From positions 3,038,001 to 3,102,000 of the forward strand of contig NZ_CP139035.1 of NCBI RefSeq assembly GCF_029854705.2: a DNA stretch of 64,000 nt, given 5' to 3'. The DNA is from Akkermansia sp. N21116 (GTDB taxonomy: Bacteria; Verrucomicrobiota; Verrucomicrobiia; Verrucomicrobiales; Akkermansiaceae). A program made the translations under genes and the position numbers. Of the stretch, positions 9,889-17,878 are shown in pieces. The notes beneath the pieces are model-generated. The model did no database searches and was not told the DNA's origin. It worked only from the letters and a program-made list of their open reading frames with translations. Numbering within the stretch: the first letter of the stretch is position 1; the number at the start of each line of letters is the position of its first letter.

Positions 9889-9928
9889 AAAAACCCCCAT
9901 CCGTTACCAGAGAACAGATGGGGGTTTT
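9889..9928 (-). terminator. Intrinsic terminator of proS
   Basis: A perfect 12-bp stem AAAACCCCCATC/GATGGGGGTTTT with a 15-base loop. On the minus strand it ends in a T run. It lies 28 bases past the proS stop and is nearly symmetrical, so it might also stop transcription from the other side. Confidence 0.9.
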
Positions 9929-9955
9929 AGAAAATAAAAACAGGGAAAGCGAGGA

Positions 9956-11476
9956 TCAATAACTACGAGCCCAGATCACGCGGCGCGTCGTCGGCTTGCC
10001 GGTCAGGATGCACGGGGCTTCCTCTCCTGTCCCCATGGAACCGACGGGAATGCAGCGGATCGAGATACGGAGGCGCTTGGCCAGTTCTTCTTCCTGTTCG
10101 GGGGAACCGTCCCACGGCACAAGAAGCCAGTCGGCATCCTGTTCTCCGGAGAAGTTGGCTTCCAGCTCCGCCATGCTTGAAGCCCGGCGGATATGAGAAT
10201 CGCGGAATTCGGTGGCTTTACGGAGCAGGTTCTGCTGGATGTCATCCAACAGGGCCACCATGCCGTCAACGACTTCAGCTTCCGGTTTGAAAACCTTTTC
10301 CGACGTGGATTGGTCACGGCGTTGCAAGCAAACCGAACCTTTTTCCAAATCGCGAGGGCCGATTTCAAGGCGGACCGGAACCCCTTTCTTCACCCATTCC
10401 CACTTCTTCGTACCACCGCTCAAGTCGCGCTTGTCAACAACAACGCGCAGAGGCTCGCCATGGAACCTTTGGGAGCGCAGCCCGGCCGCCAATTCTTCGC
10501 AATGGGCAATCACGGCATCGGCGGTGTCGGCCTTGGGCGTGACCGGGATAATCACCACCTGCTGAGGTGCAACGCGAGGAGGGCAAACGAGGCCATCGTC
10601 GTCGGAGTGCGTCATGATCAGGGCGCCGATCATGCGGGTAGAAACGCCCCAGGAGCTCGTCCAGGCAAACTGAACCGTGTTGTCGCGTCCGGTGAAGCTG
10701 ATGTTCTGAGCCTTGGAGAAATTCTGTCCCAGGAAGTGAGACGTGCCCGCCTGAATGGCCTTGCGATCCTGCACCATCGCTTCCACCGTCAAAGTCATTT
10801 CTGCCCCCGGGAAGCGTTCCGCCTCCGTTTTTTCACCGGGAATCGTCGGGATAGCCAGCACGTCGCGCTGGAAATCCTCATACACTTTGTGCATCGTCCT
10901 GGCTTCGCCGATGGCCTCATCGCGCGTTTCGTGAGCCGTATGCCCTTCTTGCCAAAGGAATTCCGCCGTCCGGAGGAAAATGCGGGGGCGCATCTCCCAG
11001 CGCATGACGTTGCACCACTGGTTGATCTTGAGAGGCAAATCACGGTAGCTGGATGTCCAGCGGGCGAAAGCAGCGCCAATGACAGTTTCCGAAGTCGGGC
11101 GAATGACAAATTTTTCAGTCAGTTCTCCTTCCGGAATCATGCGGGTTTTACCCGTCGCGGGATCCTTCCGGGCCTGAAGGCGGTGATGAGTCACTACGGC
11201 GCATTCCGTGGCGAAACCCTCTGCGTGTTCGGCCTCCTTCTCCAAATAGGAGATAGGGATCAACAGCGGGAAATAGGCATTGCTGTGCCCGGTTTCTTTA
11301 AACCGGCGGTCAAGATCCTTCTGGATCAATTCCCAGATGGCATAGCCCCACGGTTTGATGACCATGCAGCCGCGGACTTCGGAATTTTCCGCCATGTCGG
11401 CGGCCTTAATGACTTGCTGATACCATTCCGGGAAATCCTGGGCCCGGGTAGGAGTGATGGCAGTTTGTTGGGACAT
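9956..11476 (-). CDS. proS: Prolyl-tRNA synthetase, archaeal/eukaryote-type
   Basis: Charges tRNA-Pro. The protein has 506 residues and lacks the editing insertion of the long bacterial ProRS. Class II motifs are visible: FPLLIPISYLEKEAEH (motif 1 region), NVMRWEMRPRIFLRTAEFLW (motif 2) and SWGVSTRMIGALIMTHSDD (motif 3). The anticodon-binding domain begins near 310 (QVVIIPVTP) and a zinc-type C-terminal domain ends RRVIWARSY. This short form (ProRS type 3) occurs in Bacteroidetes, Chlamydiae relatives and archaea. The M50 protease gene lies just upstream with a 23-base gap, so the two probably form one transcript ended by the terminator at 9889-9928. Confidence 0.96.
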   Translation of the reverse strand: MSQQTAITPTRAQDFPEWYQQVIKAADMAENSEVRGCMVIKPWGYAIWELIQKDLDRRFKETGHSNAYFPLLIPISYLEKEAEHAEGFATECAVVTHHRLQARKDPATGKTRMIPEGELTEKFVIRPTSETVIGAAFARWTSSYRDLPLKINQWCNVMRWEMRPRIFLRTAEFLWQEGHTAHETRDEAIGEARTMHKVYEDFQRDVLAIPTIPGEKTEAERFPGAEMTLTVEAMVQDRKAIQAGTSHFLGQNFSKAQNISFTGRDNTVQFAWTSSWGVSTRMIGALIMTHSDDDGLVCPPRVAPQQVVIIPVTPKADTADAVIAHCEELAAGLRSQRFHGEPLRVVVDKRDLSGGTKKWEWVKKGVPVRLEIGPRDLEKGSVCLQRRDQSTSEKVFKPEAEVVDGMVALLDDIQQNLLRKATEFRDSHIRRASSMAELEANFSGEQDADWLLVPWDGSPEQEEELAKRLRISIRCIPVGSMGTGEEAPCILTGKPTTRRVIWARSY

Positions 11477-11499
11477 AGGTGTGTGTGATGGAAAAAGAG

Positions 11500-12222
11500 T
11501 TAAAACGGGGCCCGTTTCATGCCCTGATAATTTTCAAAGGCGAACATAATCATGAAAAAGCCCAAGAGCATGGCTCCCATGTAAAGGAAGGAGAAAGCCC
11601 CCAAAATGACGGAAAGAGCCAAGCCAACCTGGTGAAGACGCCTGGGAGACTTCATGTATTCTCCCAGGAACTGGCCGCCGTCGAGAGGATAGATCGGCAA
11701 CACATTCAACACGGTCCACCAAAAGGATGTAAAAAGGAGACATCCCAGAAAGTACAGTTGAATGCCAACCTGGTCGTCAAAACCCAGGGGTTCAGCCAAT
11801 TGGAACCCATGCCACGGGGAAAGCGACAAGGCTACTGTGGAAACCCACCAGGCCAACATATTGCCTCCGGTATAAAAAAACAAGATCAGAGCAGCAAGAA
11901 TACCGGGAATCAGCGACGCCAAAGGACCGGCCAGTATGGACAAGGCCCGGCCATGCTTCCCAAACCGAGGATGAAAATATTGCGTATAGGCTCCGAGGAA
12001 AACCATTTCGATCGCCGCAGACGCATTCCCCAACCAACGTCCTGCCAAAGCATGACCCAGTTCATGGATGAGGATCGTCAGGGTTCCGGCAATCATGAAC
12101 AAGGCGACCATCATCAGATCCGATGAATTGGTAATCCGCAACGCTCCACCCAAAAAAGCCATCCCCAGCCAAAATATGGGCCGGATGCGAATGGGAAAGC
12201 CAAAAAGAGTGAATTCAATCAT
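11500..12222 (-). CDS. M50 family (site-2-protease-like) membrane metalloprotease
   Basis: A compact intramembrane protease of 240 residues. The zinc motif HELGHA is at about residue 50, and the second metal ligand is in VLNVLPIYPLDGG near 180. Five to six hydrophobic segments are visible. There is no PDZ and no CBS domain, so it is the small peptidase form rather than RseP. Substrates of such short M50 proteins are mostly unknown; many bacterial genomes have them as housekeeping genes. It is followed by proS on the same strand, with no evident functional link. Confidence 0.88.
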   Translation of the reverse strand: MIEFTLFGFPIRIRPIFWLGMAFLGGALRITNSSDLMMVALFMIAGTLTILIHELGHALAGRWLGNASAAIEMVFLGAYTQYFHPRFGKHGRALSILAGPLASLIPGILAALILFFYTGGNMLAWWVSTVALSLSPWHGFQLAEPLGFDDQVGIQLYFLGCLLFTSFWWTVLNVLPIYPLDGGQFLGEYMKSPRRLHQVGLALSVILGAFSFLYMGAMLLGFFMIMFAFENYQGMKRAPF

Positions 12223-12371
12223 GGGCAGAAATTATCCGAACTCCCACCCCTTTGCCAAGCATGGAACAAGACAGCCGCTCCGACTTCTGCCTCAGGGTGG
12301 CATCGAATCACGTTCTGTACCCCGGAATACCGACAAAAAAACAAGATTAGTTCTTTCCGATGCCTCCAACG

Positions 12372-12402
12372 AAAAAAGGAGGAGATCGTCAGGCCCCCTC
12401 CC
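12372..12402 (-). terminator. Probable terminator after the GH57-like gene
   Basis: On the minus strand GGAGGGG pairs with CTCCTCC (one wobble) around a short loop, followed at once by TTTTTT. It lies 40 bases past the stop at 12443 and closes the GT4/GH57 transcript. Confidence 0.6.
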
Positions 12403-12442
12403 TTCGTTGCATGATGAATCGGATAAACCGGATGCGTGGAAA

Positions 12443-13630
12443 TCAGACCAGCCGTTCGTTCTTTTTCGCCGCAAGCAGGGCCGCCGTCCTCTTGACGCGG
12501 ATCTGAAGGTCGGAAAGAGCGTTCATATAATAAATATAGGCATCGAAGGGTGATGCGTACGGCGTAAAGGAATTGCCTTTTTCCATATAATGGAAGTGGT
12601 CGGCACTCTGAAGCTTTCTCCAGACATGGGTCAGATCGGCGTCATTGGCCGCTTTGACTGCGCCTTCAAGCCGATAAATTTTCTTAATCGCTTCATCCTG
12701 CATGACGTTGCCGTTCCAGTGCGACATGGAACCGAATGTCGAACAAGTCATCTCCCTCGTGCAATTGCAAACTCCGGCAGGTTTGATTTTTTCCGCTACT
12801 TCCGTGGGTGTCATAAACGTATTGCCGCGTTCCACACAGTTAAGGATCATCGTCCTCCAGAATTCAAACACTCCTGTAGCGGCATTTTGCCGTTCTCCAA
12901 GAGTTTCGTAGTCCATGGAAAGCGTGGTCACAGAACCGGGCTGGTTCGAGAGCCAGTCGGTAAACGTCAACGGGGAAAGAGGATATTCCGACCAGGAGGA
13001 ATCCGTTCTGCGGTTAGCCAGATCATTGGAAAGCGTCCTGTTCCGGAAAATGGTCGTCGTCCGAAACACCTGGGGAGCCAGGAAAACCTCGTTATCCCAG
13101 AAATTCTGAAGAACCGTCGGATTGCCATCCGCCAGTATGCCCTTGAATCCCAAGGTTTCCGCCTGTGAGGCAATGGCATTGGAATAGAGCATGCCCGTAT
13201 TGACCAGAACGGAAGATTCCGTCCCGAAGAGTTTTTTCAACAGATCCCGGTGTTCCTGTACCTGGTCGGCAAATTCCTGGGGAGAATAAACGGAAGCCAG
13301 GGAATTGTAATACGGCATGATCATGAACTCCACGCATCCCGTATCGGCCAATTCACGCAAGGATTCGACCAGATCGGGGCGATGGTAGGTGGCCTGTTCC
13401 AGAACCACGCCGCTCAAAGCCAGCCCGAATCTGAATTTCCCTTCCGTAAATTCAATGAGCTGCTTCATCAAACGGTTGGCAGGTAAGTAGCAGCGTTCGG
13501 AAACAGCGCTCAGAACGCGACCGTTCAACGCATCGTCTTCATAGAAAGCGTGTTCGCCAATCTTGAAGAAGTCATAAGGAATAAGCCTGTTGGGCTGGTG
13601 GGCGGTGAATGTCAGGCAGATGTTGCTCAT
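12443..13630 (-). CDS. GH57 alpha-amylase-like protein, nucleophile position changed
   Basis: A 395-residue GH57 barrel protein. Motif 1 is HQPNR (11-15). The characteristic segment FMIMPYYNSLASVYSPQEF lies at 102-120. Family motif 4 with the acid/base Asp is MDYETLGE, Asp at 240. In the amylase subgroup motif 3 reads xNTELxY, where Glu is the nucleophile; here it is NTGMLY, with Gly at 146. The usual catalytic pair is therefore incomplete. GH57 homologues with lost catalytic residues are known as amylase-like proteins. It is the second gene of a pair with the GT4 glycogen-synthase-like gene (49-base gap), a pairing also seen in Bacteroidetes. A carbohydrate-binding or regulatory role in glycogen metabolism is an inference. 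Confidence 0.85.
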   Translation of the reverse strand: MSNICLTFTAHQPNRLIPYDFFKIGEHAFYEDDALNGRVLSAVSERCYLPANRLMKQLIEFTEGKFRFGLALSGVVLEQATYHRPDLVESLRELADTGCVEFMIMPYYNSLASVYSPQEFADQVQEHRDLLKKLFGTESSVLVNTGMLYSNAIASQAETLGFKGILADGNPTVLQNFWDNEVFLAPQVFRTTTIFRNRTLSNDLANRRTDSSWSEYPLSPLTFTDWLSNQPGSVTTLSMDYETLGERQNAATGVFEFWRTMILNCVERGNTFMTPTEVAEKIKPAGVCNCTREMTCSTFGSMSHWNGNVMQDEAIKKIYRLEGAVKAANDADLTHVWRKLQSADHFHYMEKGNSFTPYASPFDAYIYYMNALSDLQIRVKRTAALLAAKKNERLV

Positions 13631-13679
13631 GGAAGTAGTATCAATAATGAGTTAAGTTCTATGGAAGAAGGAAAAGCTC

Positions 13680-14981
13680 TCAATCCCGGTGTAACACCTT
13701 GTTATAAACCTTGATCACCTTGTCGGCCGCAGCATCCCAGGTGGAAGCCTGAATATCGGCTGCCCCTTGGCGGACGACCTTGTCATAAAGCTCGTCATCC
13801 GTAATCAGGGATACGATATGCTGAGCCATCATGTTCACATCCCAGAAATCGGCTTTCAACGCCCCCTTCATCACTTCGGCCACACCGGATTGCTTGGAAA
13901 TAACGGCAGGAATGTTGAACTGGGCCGCCTCCAGAGCAGACAGGCCGAACGGCTCGGATACGGACGGCATACAGTAAACATCCGTGATGGAAAGCAGGTC
14001 GTTGACACGCTTTTTGTTGAGGAAACCCGTAAAATGGAAACGGTCCCCAACTCCCTTGAAAGCTCCCGTTTCAATTAGCTGGCGGAGTTTCTCTCCAGTG
14101 CCGGCCATGACGAAACGCACGTTATCCGTCTGTTCCAAAACCTTGGCCGCAATCTGCAGGAAAAATTCCGGCCCTTTCTGCGCGGTCAAACGCCCCAGGA
14201 ACAAAACCAGTTTTTCAGGGAATTTCTTTTTCCCTCGGAACGCGCATACGGGATCCGCCCCGTTGTGTACCGGGAAAATCTTGCGCGGGTTAATGGCATA
14301 ATGCCCGCTGACGACCGTACCCGTATATTTACTGACGGGAATCACGGCGTCCGCCTGCTCCATGCCGTACTTTTCAATATCGTAAATCCAGCCCCGGGCA
14401 TCGGCTCCGGCCCGGTCGAACTGCGAGGCATGCACGTGAACAACCAGCGGCTTGCCGGTCGCTTTTTTGATTTCTACACCGGCAAGATAGGTCAGCCAGT
14501 CGTGTGCGTGGACAACGTCAAAATCATGTTTCAAGGCCAATTTGGCGGCAATCTTGGAAAACTCAATCACCTTCCGAGCCAAATCGCCCGCATACAAATC
14601 CTCGGATGACTGAAACAGTCCCAAATCCTCGCGGCTGGTCCTGGAAAAATTGATTTTCCCCTCTTGAGTAAAAACAATGCGATCCTTGGAGCCTTCCACC
14701 GTCGTGTACGGATCAAGCGCGATCGGAGCGCGCTCCACAAGAGCAAAACTTTCATAAGCATACCGGCGTTCCACGTTTTCCACATCCTCCAGGCTGATGT
14801 TATTGATACCCGTCAGTTGGAATCCCTGATAATGAGTCATGAGATCCGCCTTCGGAACAATCACGCTCAACTCAACTTTGGACGCCAATGCCTTGGACAA
14901 GCCCAAACAGGCCACACCCAATCCCCCGTTGACCATCGGGGGAAATTCCCAGCCGAGCTCTAATACTCTAATTTTACTCAT
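13680..14981 (-). CDS. Glycogen synthase-like glycosyltransferase (GT-B fold, GT4)
   Basis: A 433-residue GT-B enzyme. The start MSKIRVLELGWEFPPMVNGG has the Gly-rich acceptor loop. VVHAHDWLTYLAG near 155 is the DWxT region shared by glycogen/starch synthases and GT4. The nucleotide-sugar domain begins at about 240 (KLVLFLGRLTAQKGPEF) and carries MPSVSEPFGLSALEAAQF at about 345-362, the E-x7-E motif. It probably elongates an alpha-glucan from a nucleotide glucose donor. Together with the GH57-like gene and the nearby GH31 and GlgB genes it makes an alpha-glucan locus. Donor (ADP- or UDP-glucose) cannot be read from the sequence. Confidence 0.88.
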   Translation of the reverse strand: MSKIRVLELGWEFPPMVNGGLGVACLGLSKALASKVELSVIVPKADLMTHYQGFQLTGINNISLEDVENVERRYAYESFALVERAPIALDPYTTVEGSKDRIVFTQEGKINFSRTSREDLGLFQSSEDLYAGDLARKVIEFSKIAAKLALKHDFDVVHAHDWLTYLAGVEIKKATGKPLVVHVHASQFDRAGADARGWIYDIEKYGMEQADAVIPVSKYTGTVVSGHYAINPRKIFPVHNGADPVCAFRGKKKFPEKLVLFLGRLTAQKGPEFFLQIAAKVLEQTDNVRFVMAGTGEKLRQLIETGAFKGVGDRFHFTGFLNKKRVNDLLSITDVYCMPSVSEPFGLSALEAAQFNIPAVISKQSGVAEVMKGALKADFWDVNMMAQHIVSLITDDELYDKVVRQGAADIQASTWDAAADKVIKVYNKVLHRD

Positions 14982-15146
14982 GGGATCTGTTTTTCCTTTT
15001 CTTTCTTGGTTTATCTAGGGAAGGCTCATGCAACGCCCACCCTCTTCGAGATTGTATCTAGGATAAAGCAAAGACAACTCTCAGTCTAGCCGTTATTCAA
15101 AAAAACTTCAATATGCCGCAATAACTTAATATTCACTAAAACCTTC

Positions 15147-15175
15147 TTGTCTTCGCAAATTTAAACCACTAGAAT
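15147..15175 (+). promoter_or_regulatory. Probable sigma-70 promoter of the GH31 gene
   Basis: TTGTCT and TAGAAT are separated by 17 bases, in an AT-rich gap, and end 17 bases before the GH31 ATG. This would leave a very short 5' leader of about 10 bases, which fits the weak use of Shine-Dalgarno sites in this genome. Confidence 0.55.
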
Positions 15176-15192
15176 GAGAGGGCGTACCTATT

Positions 15193-17637
15193 ATGTTTTC
15201 TTTCTCACAAATCCCCAGAAAGAAACGGACAACCACTACCGCCGCCTCTCTCTTGGACAGTCCGGCCAACGGTGGGGAGATCCGTGACTTTGAGTCGGCC
15301 GGCGGTGAATATTCACTCAGACTCAACATTCTGGAAAGCGGAATCATCCGCATCCGCTATGTTGTCGGCAACCTGCTCGAAGCCTGGCCCAGTTATGCCG
15401 TCGATCCCGGATACGTCTCCCAGCCCCTCTCCTTGGAAGAACAGTCCAACAAGACATACCACAGGATATCCACTGGAGATCTCAGAATCACCATCGACAA
15501 GGAAACGCTGAAGCTCGCTTTCTATTCCCAGCATGACGGCAAACTCCTCCAGAAAGACGAGCATGGATTCGGCTACGAAATCAACGCCTGGACGGGAGGG
15601 AAGAAAAACTGGGTCAGAAAAACCATCCGCCCCAAAGAGTATTTCTTCGGACTAGGAGACAAACCCTGCGATCTTAATCTTCGTGGCAGACGCCTGGAAA
15701 TGTGGGGAGCCGACCACTACGCCTTCCATGAACACTCCGACCCTCTTTATAAAAACATCCCATTTTTCCTGGGACTCAGTGAAGGATCCTGCTACGGAAT
15801 TTTCTACGACAATACGGCACGGACCTACTTCGACTTCGGAGCAACGGAAGAAAACATCCTTCTCTTCGGCGCCGATCGCGGAATGATGGACTACTACTTT
15901 ATCCATGCAAAGTCCCCCATCGGCATCATCGCCGCCTATACCCGCTTGACAGGACTTCCCGCCATGCCTCCTTTATGGGCATTAGGCTATCACCAGTCCA
16001 AATGGAGTTACTATCCTGAAGACACCGTCATCGAATTGGCAGGCAAACTCCGTACAGACAGCATCCCGTGCGATTCCATCCACCTGGACATCCACCACAT
16101 GGACAAATACGAGAGTTTTTCCTGGGATCCGTCCATGTTTCCCAATCCCGGCCAGCTCATCAATCATCAGGAAGAGGAAGGGATTAAAACCGTCACTATC
16201 GTCAACCCCGGCATCAAAATCGACCATCATGCATCTATCTGGCGCTCCGGCTACCAGTTCAACTGTTTCTGCCGGAGACACGACGGTTCCCTGCTGGAAG
16301 GCGTTGCGTGGCCGGGGCTGTGCAACTTCCCCGACTATACGGACCCCTACGTCAGGGACTGGTGGGCCGACCTGTTCGAACACGATGTATCGCGACTCGG
16401 TATCAGGGGAATATGGACGGACATGAACGAACCGGTCATTTTCCCGGACAAAACATTCCCCGAAGACACCCGGCATTTCTATGACGGCAGGCCGTGCTCG
16501 CACACCAAGGCCCACAACGTGTACGGCCATTGCATGGCCATGGCTACCCGCGAAGGCATGTTGCGCTTTGGAGGTAACAGGAGGCCCTTCGTCCTTACCC
16601 GTTCCGGGTATGCAGGAATGCAGCGATTCGCCGCAACATGGACAGGCGACAACTGCTCCACGTGGGAACATCTGAAAATGGCTAATTTCCAATGTCAGCG
16701 TCTGGCAGCTTCCGGAGTCTCCTTTGCCGGATCCGATACAGGAGGCTTCCTGGAACATCCGTCAGGAGAACTGTTTTGCCGATGGATCCAGCTGGCTGCC
16801 TTCCACGTCTTCTTCCGCAACCACTCTTCAGGAGAATACGGAGGTCAGGAACCATGGTGTTTCGGTGAAGAAATCGAAAATTATGTCCGGACAGCCATCG
16901 AAGGCCGCTACCGCCTCCTGCCCTATTTCTATACCCAGTTCTACCTGTTCGCCAAGAAGGGCCTGCCCATCATCCGTTCCCTTCCCTTGCAATGTTACCA
17001 CGATCCGGACACCTATTGGCGCGGGGTCGAATTCTTCGTAGGGGAACACATGTATGTCGTCCCCGTCCTCAATCCTCAAACAGGCGGCTGTTCACTCTAT
17101 GTTCCGCCCGGCCACTGGTATTCCTACCGGGACGATGCCAGCCTGGACGGAGTCAAGTCCGATTCATGGCTATCCTGCGACCTGTCCACCATTCCAGTTT
17201 TCGTCCGCGGAGGCGCCGTAATCCCGCACTGGCCCGTTCAGCAATTCGTCGGCGAGTTCGAACGTCCGGATTCTCTCCTGGATCTTTGGTGGGCTCCCCA
17301 TACGGAATGCGAAAGCCACCTGTACGAAGACTCGGGAGACGGATTCGAACACCTGGAAGGCAACTTCACCTTTAGCACATTTTCCTACCGTTCCGAGGCT
17401 GACGGATTCAAACTCATCCGCCACCGGGAAGGGGAAGGGAGCGGTTTCCACGCCAGCCAAACCCTCCTCGTCCATGCTCTGCCAGACATCGCAGGAGAAC
17501 TCGGTTGCGAAATCGACGGCATACCGGTCCCTGTTGCCCATCGTCAGAATGGAGTCGCAGCAATCACCCTGCCGGAAAACTTCTCGGAGCTAACCCTTTC
17601 CTGGAAGCCTTCCGCAAAAGACGGGGATCATGCATAG
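15193..17637 (+). CDS. GH31 alpha-glucosidase
   Basis: An 814-residue family 31 glycoside hydrolase that removes glucose from the non-reducing ends of alpha-glucans. An N-terminal beta-domain precedes the (beta/alpha)8 barrel. The nucleophile Asp is in IWTDMNEP at about residue 409, and the acid/base Asp is in TWTGDN at about 486. The segment PLWALGYHQSKWSYYPED near 260-280 and HSSGEYGGQEPWCFGEE near 545 are typical of alpha-glucosidases. C-terminal beta domains follow. There is no evident signal peptide, so it probably acts in the cytoplasm, on glycogen or imported maltodextrins. It starts the plus-strand half of the alpha-glucan region and is divergent from the GT4 gene. Confidence 0.94.
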   Translation: MFSFSQIPRKKRTTTTAASLLDSPANGGEIRDFESAGGEYSLRLNILESGIIRIRYVVGNLLEAWPSYAVDPGYVSQPLSLEEQSNKTYHRISTGDLRITIDKETLKLAFYSQHDGKLLQKDEHGFGYEINAWTGGKKNWVRKTIRPKEYFFGLGDKPCDLNLRGRRLEMWGADHYAFHEHSDPLYKNIPFFLGLSEGSCYGIFYDNTARTYFDFGATEENILLFGADRGMMDYYFIHAKSPIGIIAAYTRLTGLPAMPPLWALGYHQSKWSYYPEDTVIELAGKLRTDSIPCDSIHLDIHHMDKYESFSWDPSMFPNPGQLINHQEEEGIKTVTIVNPGIKIDHHASIWRSGYQFNCFCRRHDGSLLEGVAWPGLCNFPDYTDPYVRDWWADLFEHDVSRLGIRGIWTDMNEPVIFPDKTFPEDTRHFYDGRPCSHTKAHNVYGHCMAMATREGMLRFGGNRRPFVLTRSGYAGMQRFAATWTGDNCSTWEHLKMANFQCQRLAASGVSFAGSDTGGFLEHPSGELFCRWIQLAAFHVFFRNHSSGEYGGQEPWCFGEEIENYVRTAIEGRYRLLPYFYTQFYLFAKKGLPIIRSLPLQCYHDPDTYWRGVEFFVGEHMYVVPVLNPQTGGCSLYVPPGHWYSYRDDASLDGVKSDSWLSCDLSTIPVFVRGGAVIPHWPVQQFVGEFERPDSLLDLWWAPHTECESHLYEDSGDGFEHLEGNFTFSTFSYRSEADGFKLIRHREGEGSGFHASQTLLVHALPDIAGELGCEIDGIPVPVAHRQNGVAAITLPENFSELTLSWKPSAKDGDHA

Positions 17638-17682
17638 AAATCACTGGCATGTTCCCGGTAAATTCATACACTGGCATCAACC

Positions 17683-17859
17683 ATGAGAGATATCATCATC
17701 GTCGTCGTAACCTTGGCTGGAATTTTTGCAGGAATTCATTTCTATGACGACCTGATTGCCGCAATAGGCATCCAGGAAAATACGGAGGCCGTAACAACGC
17801 TTCCGGACGAACCATCTGCCCCCCCAGCAGAAGATGCGACTCCGGCAGACATCCAGTAA
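17683..17859 (+). CDS. Small single-span membrane protein, 58 residues
   Basis: A short frame from ATG at 17683 to TAA at 17857. The product begins MRDIIIVVVTLAGIFAGIHF, one clear membrane span at residues 3-20. An acidic, Pro/Ala-rich tail follows (TLPDEPSAPPAEDATPADIQ). It lies 45 bases after the GH31 stop and just before the protease gene, in the same direction. Two things support it as a gene: the membrane segment followed by a soluble tail, and the tight fit in the operon. I know no family for it. It could help anchor or regulate the following serine protease, but that is a guess. Confidence 0.5.
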   Translation: MRDIIIVVVTLAGIFAGIHFYDDLIAAIGIQENTEAVTTLPDEPSAPPAEDATPADIQ

Positions 17860-17878
17860 CATATTTCCCTTTCCCGGC

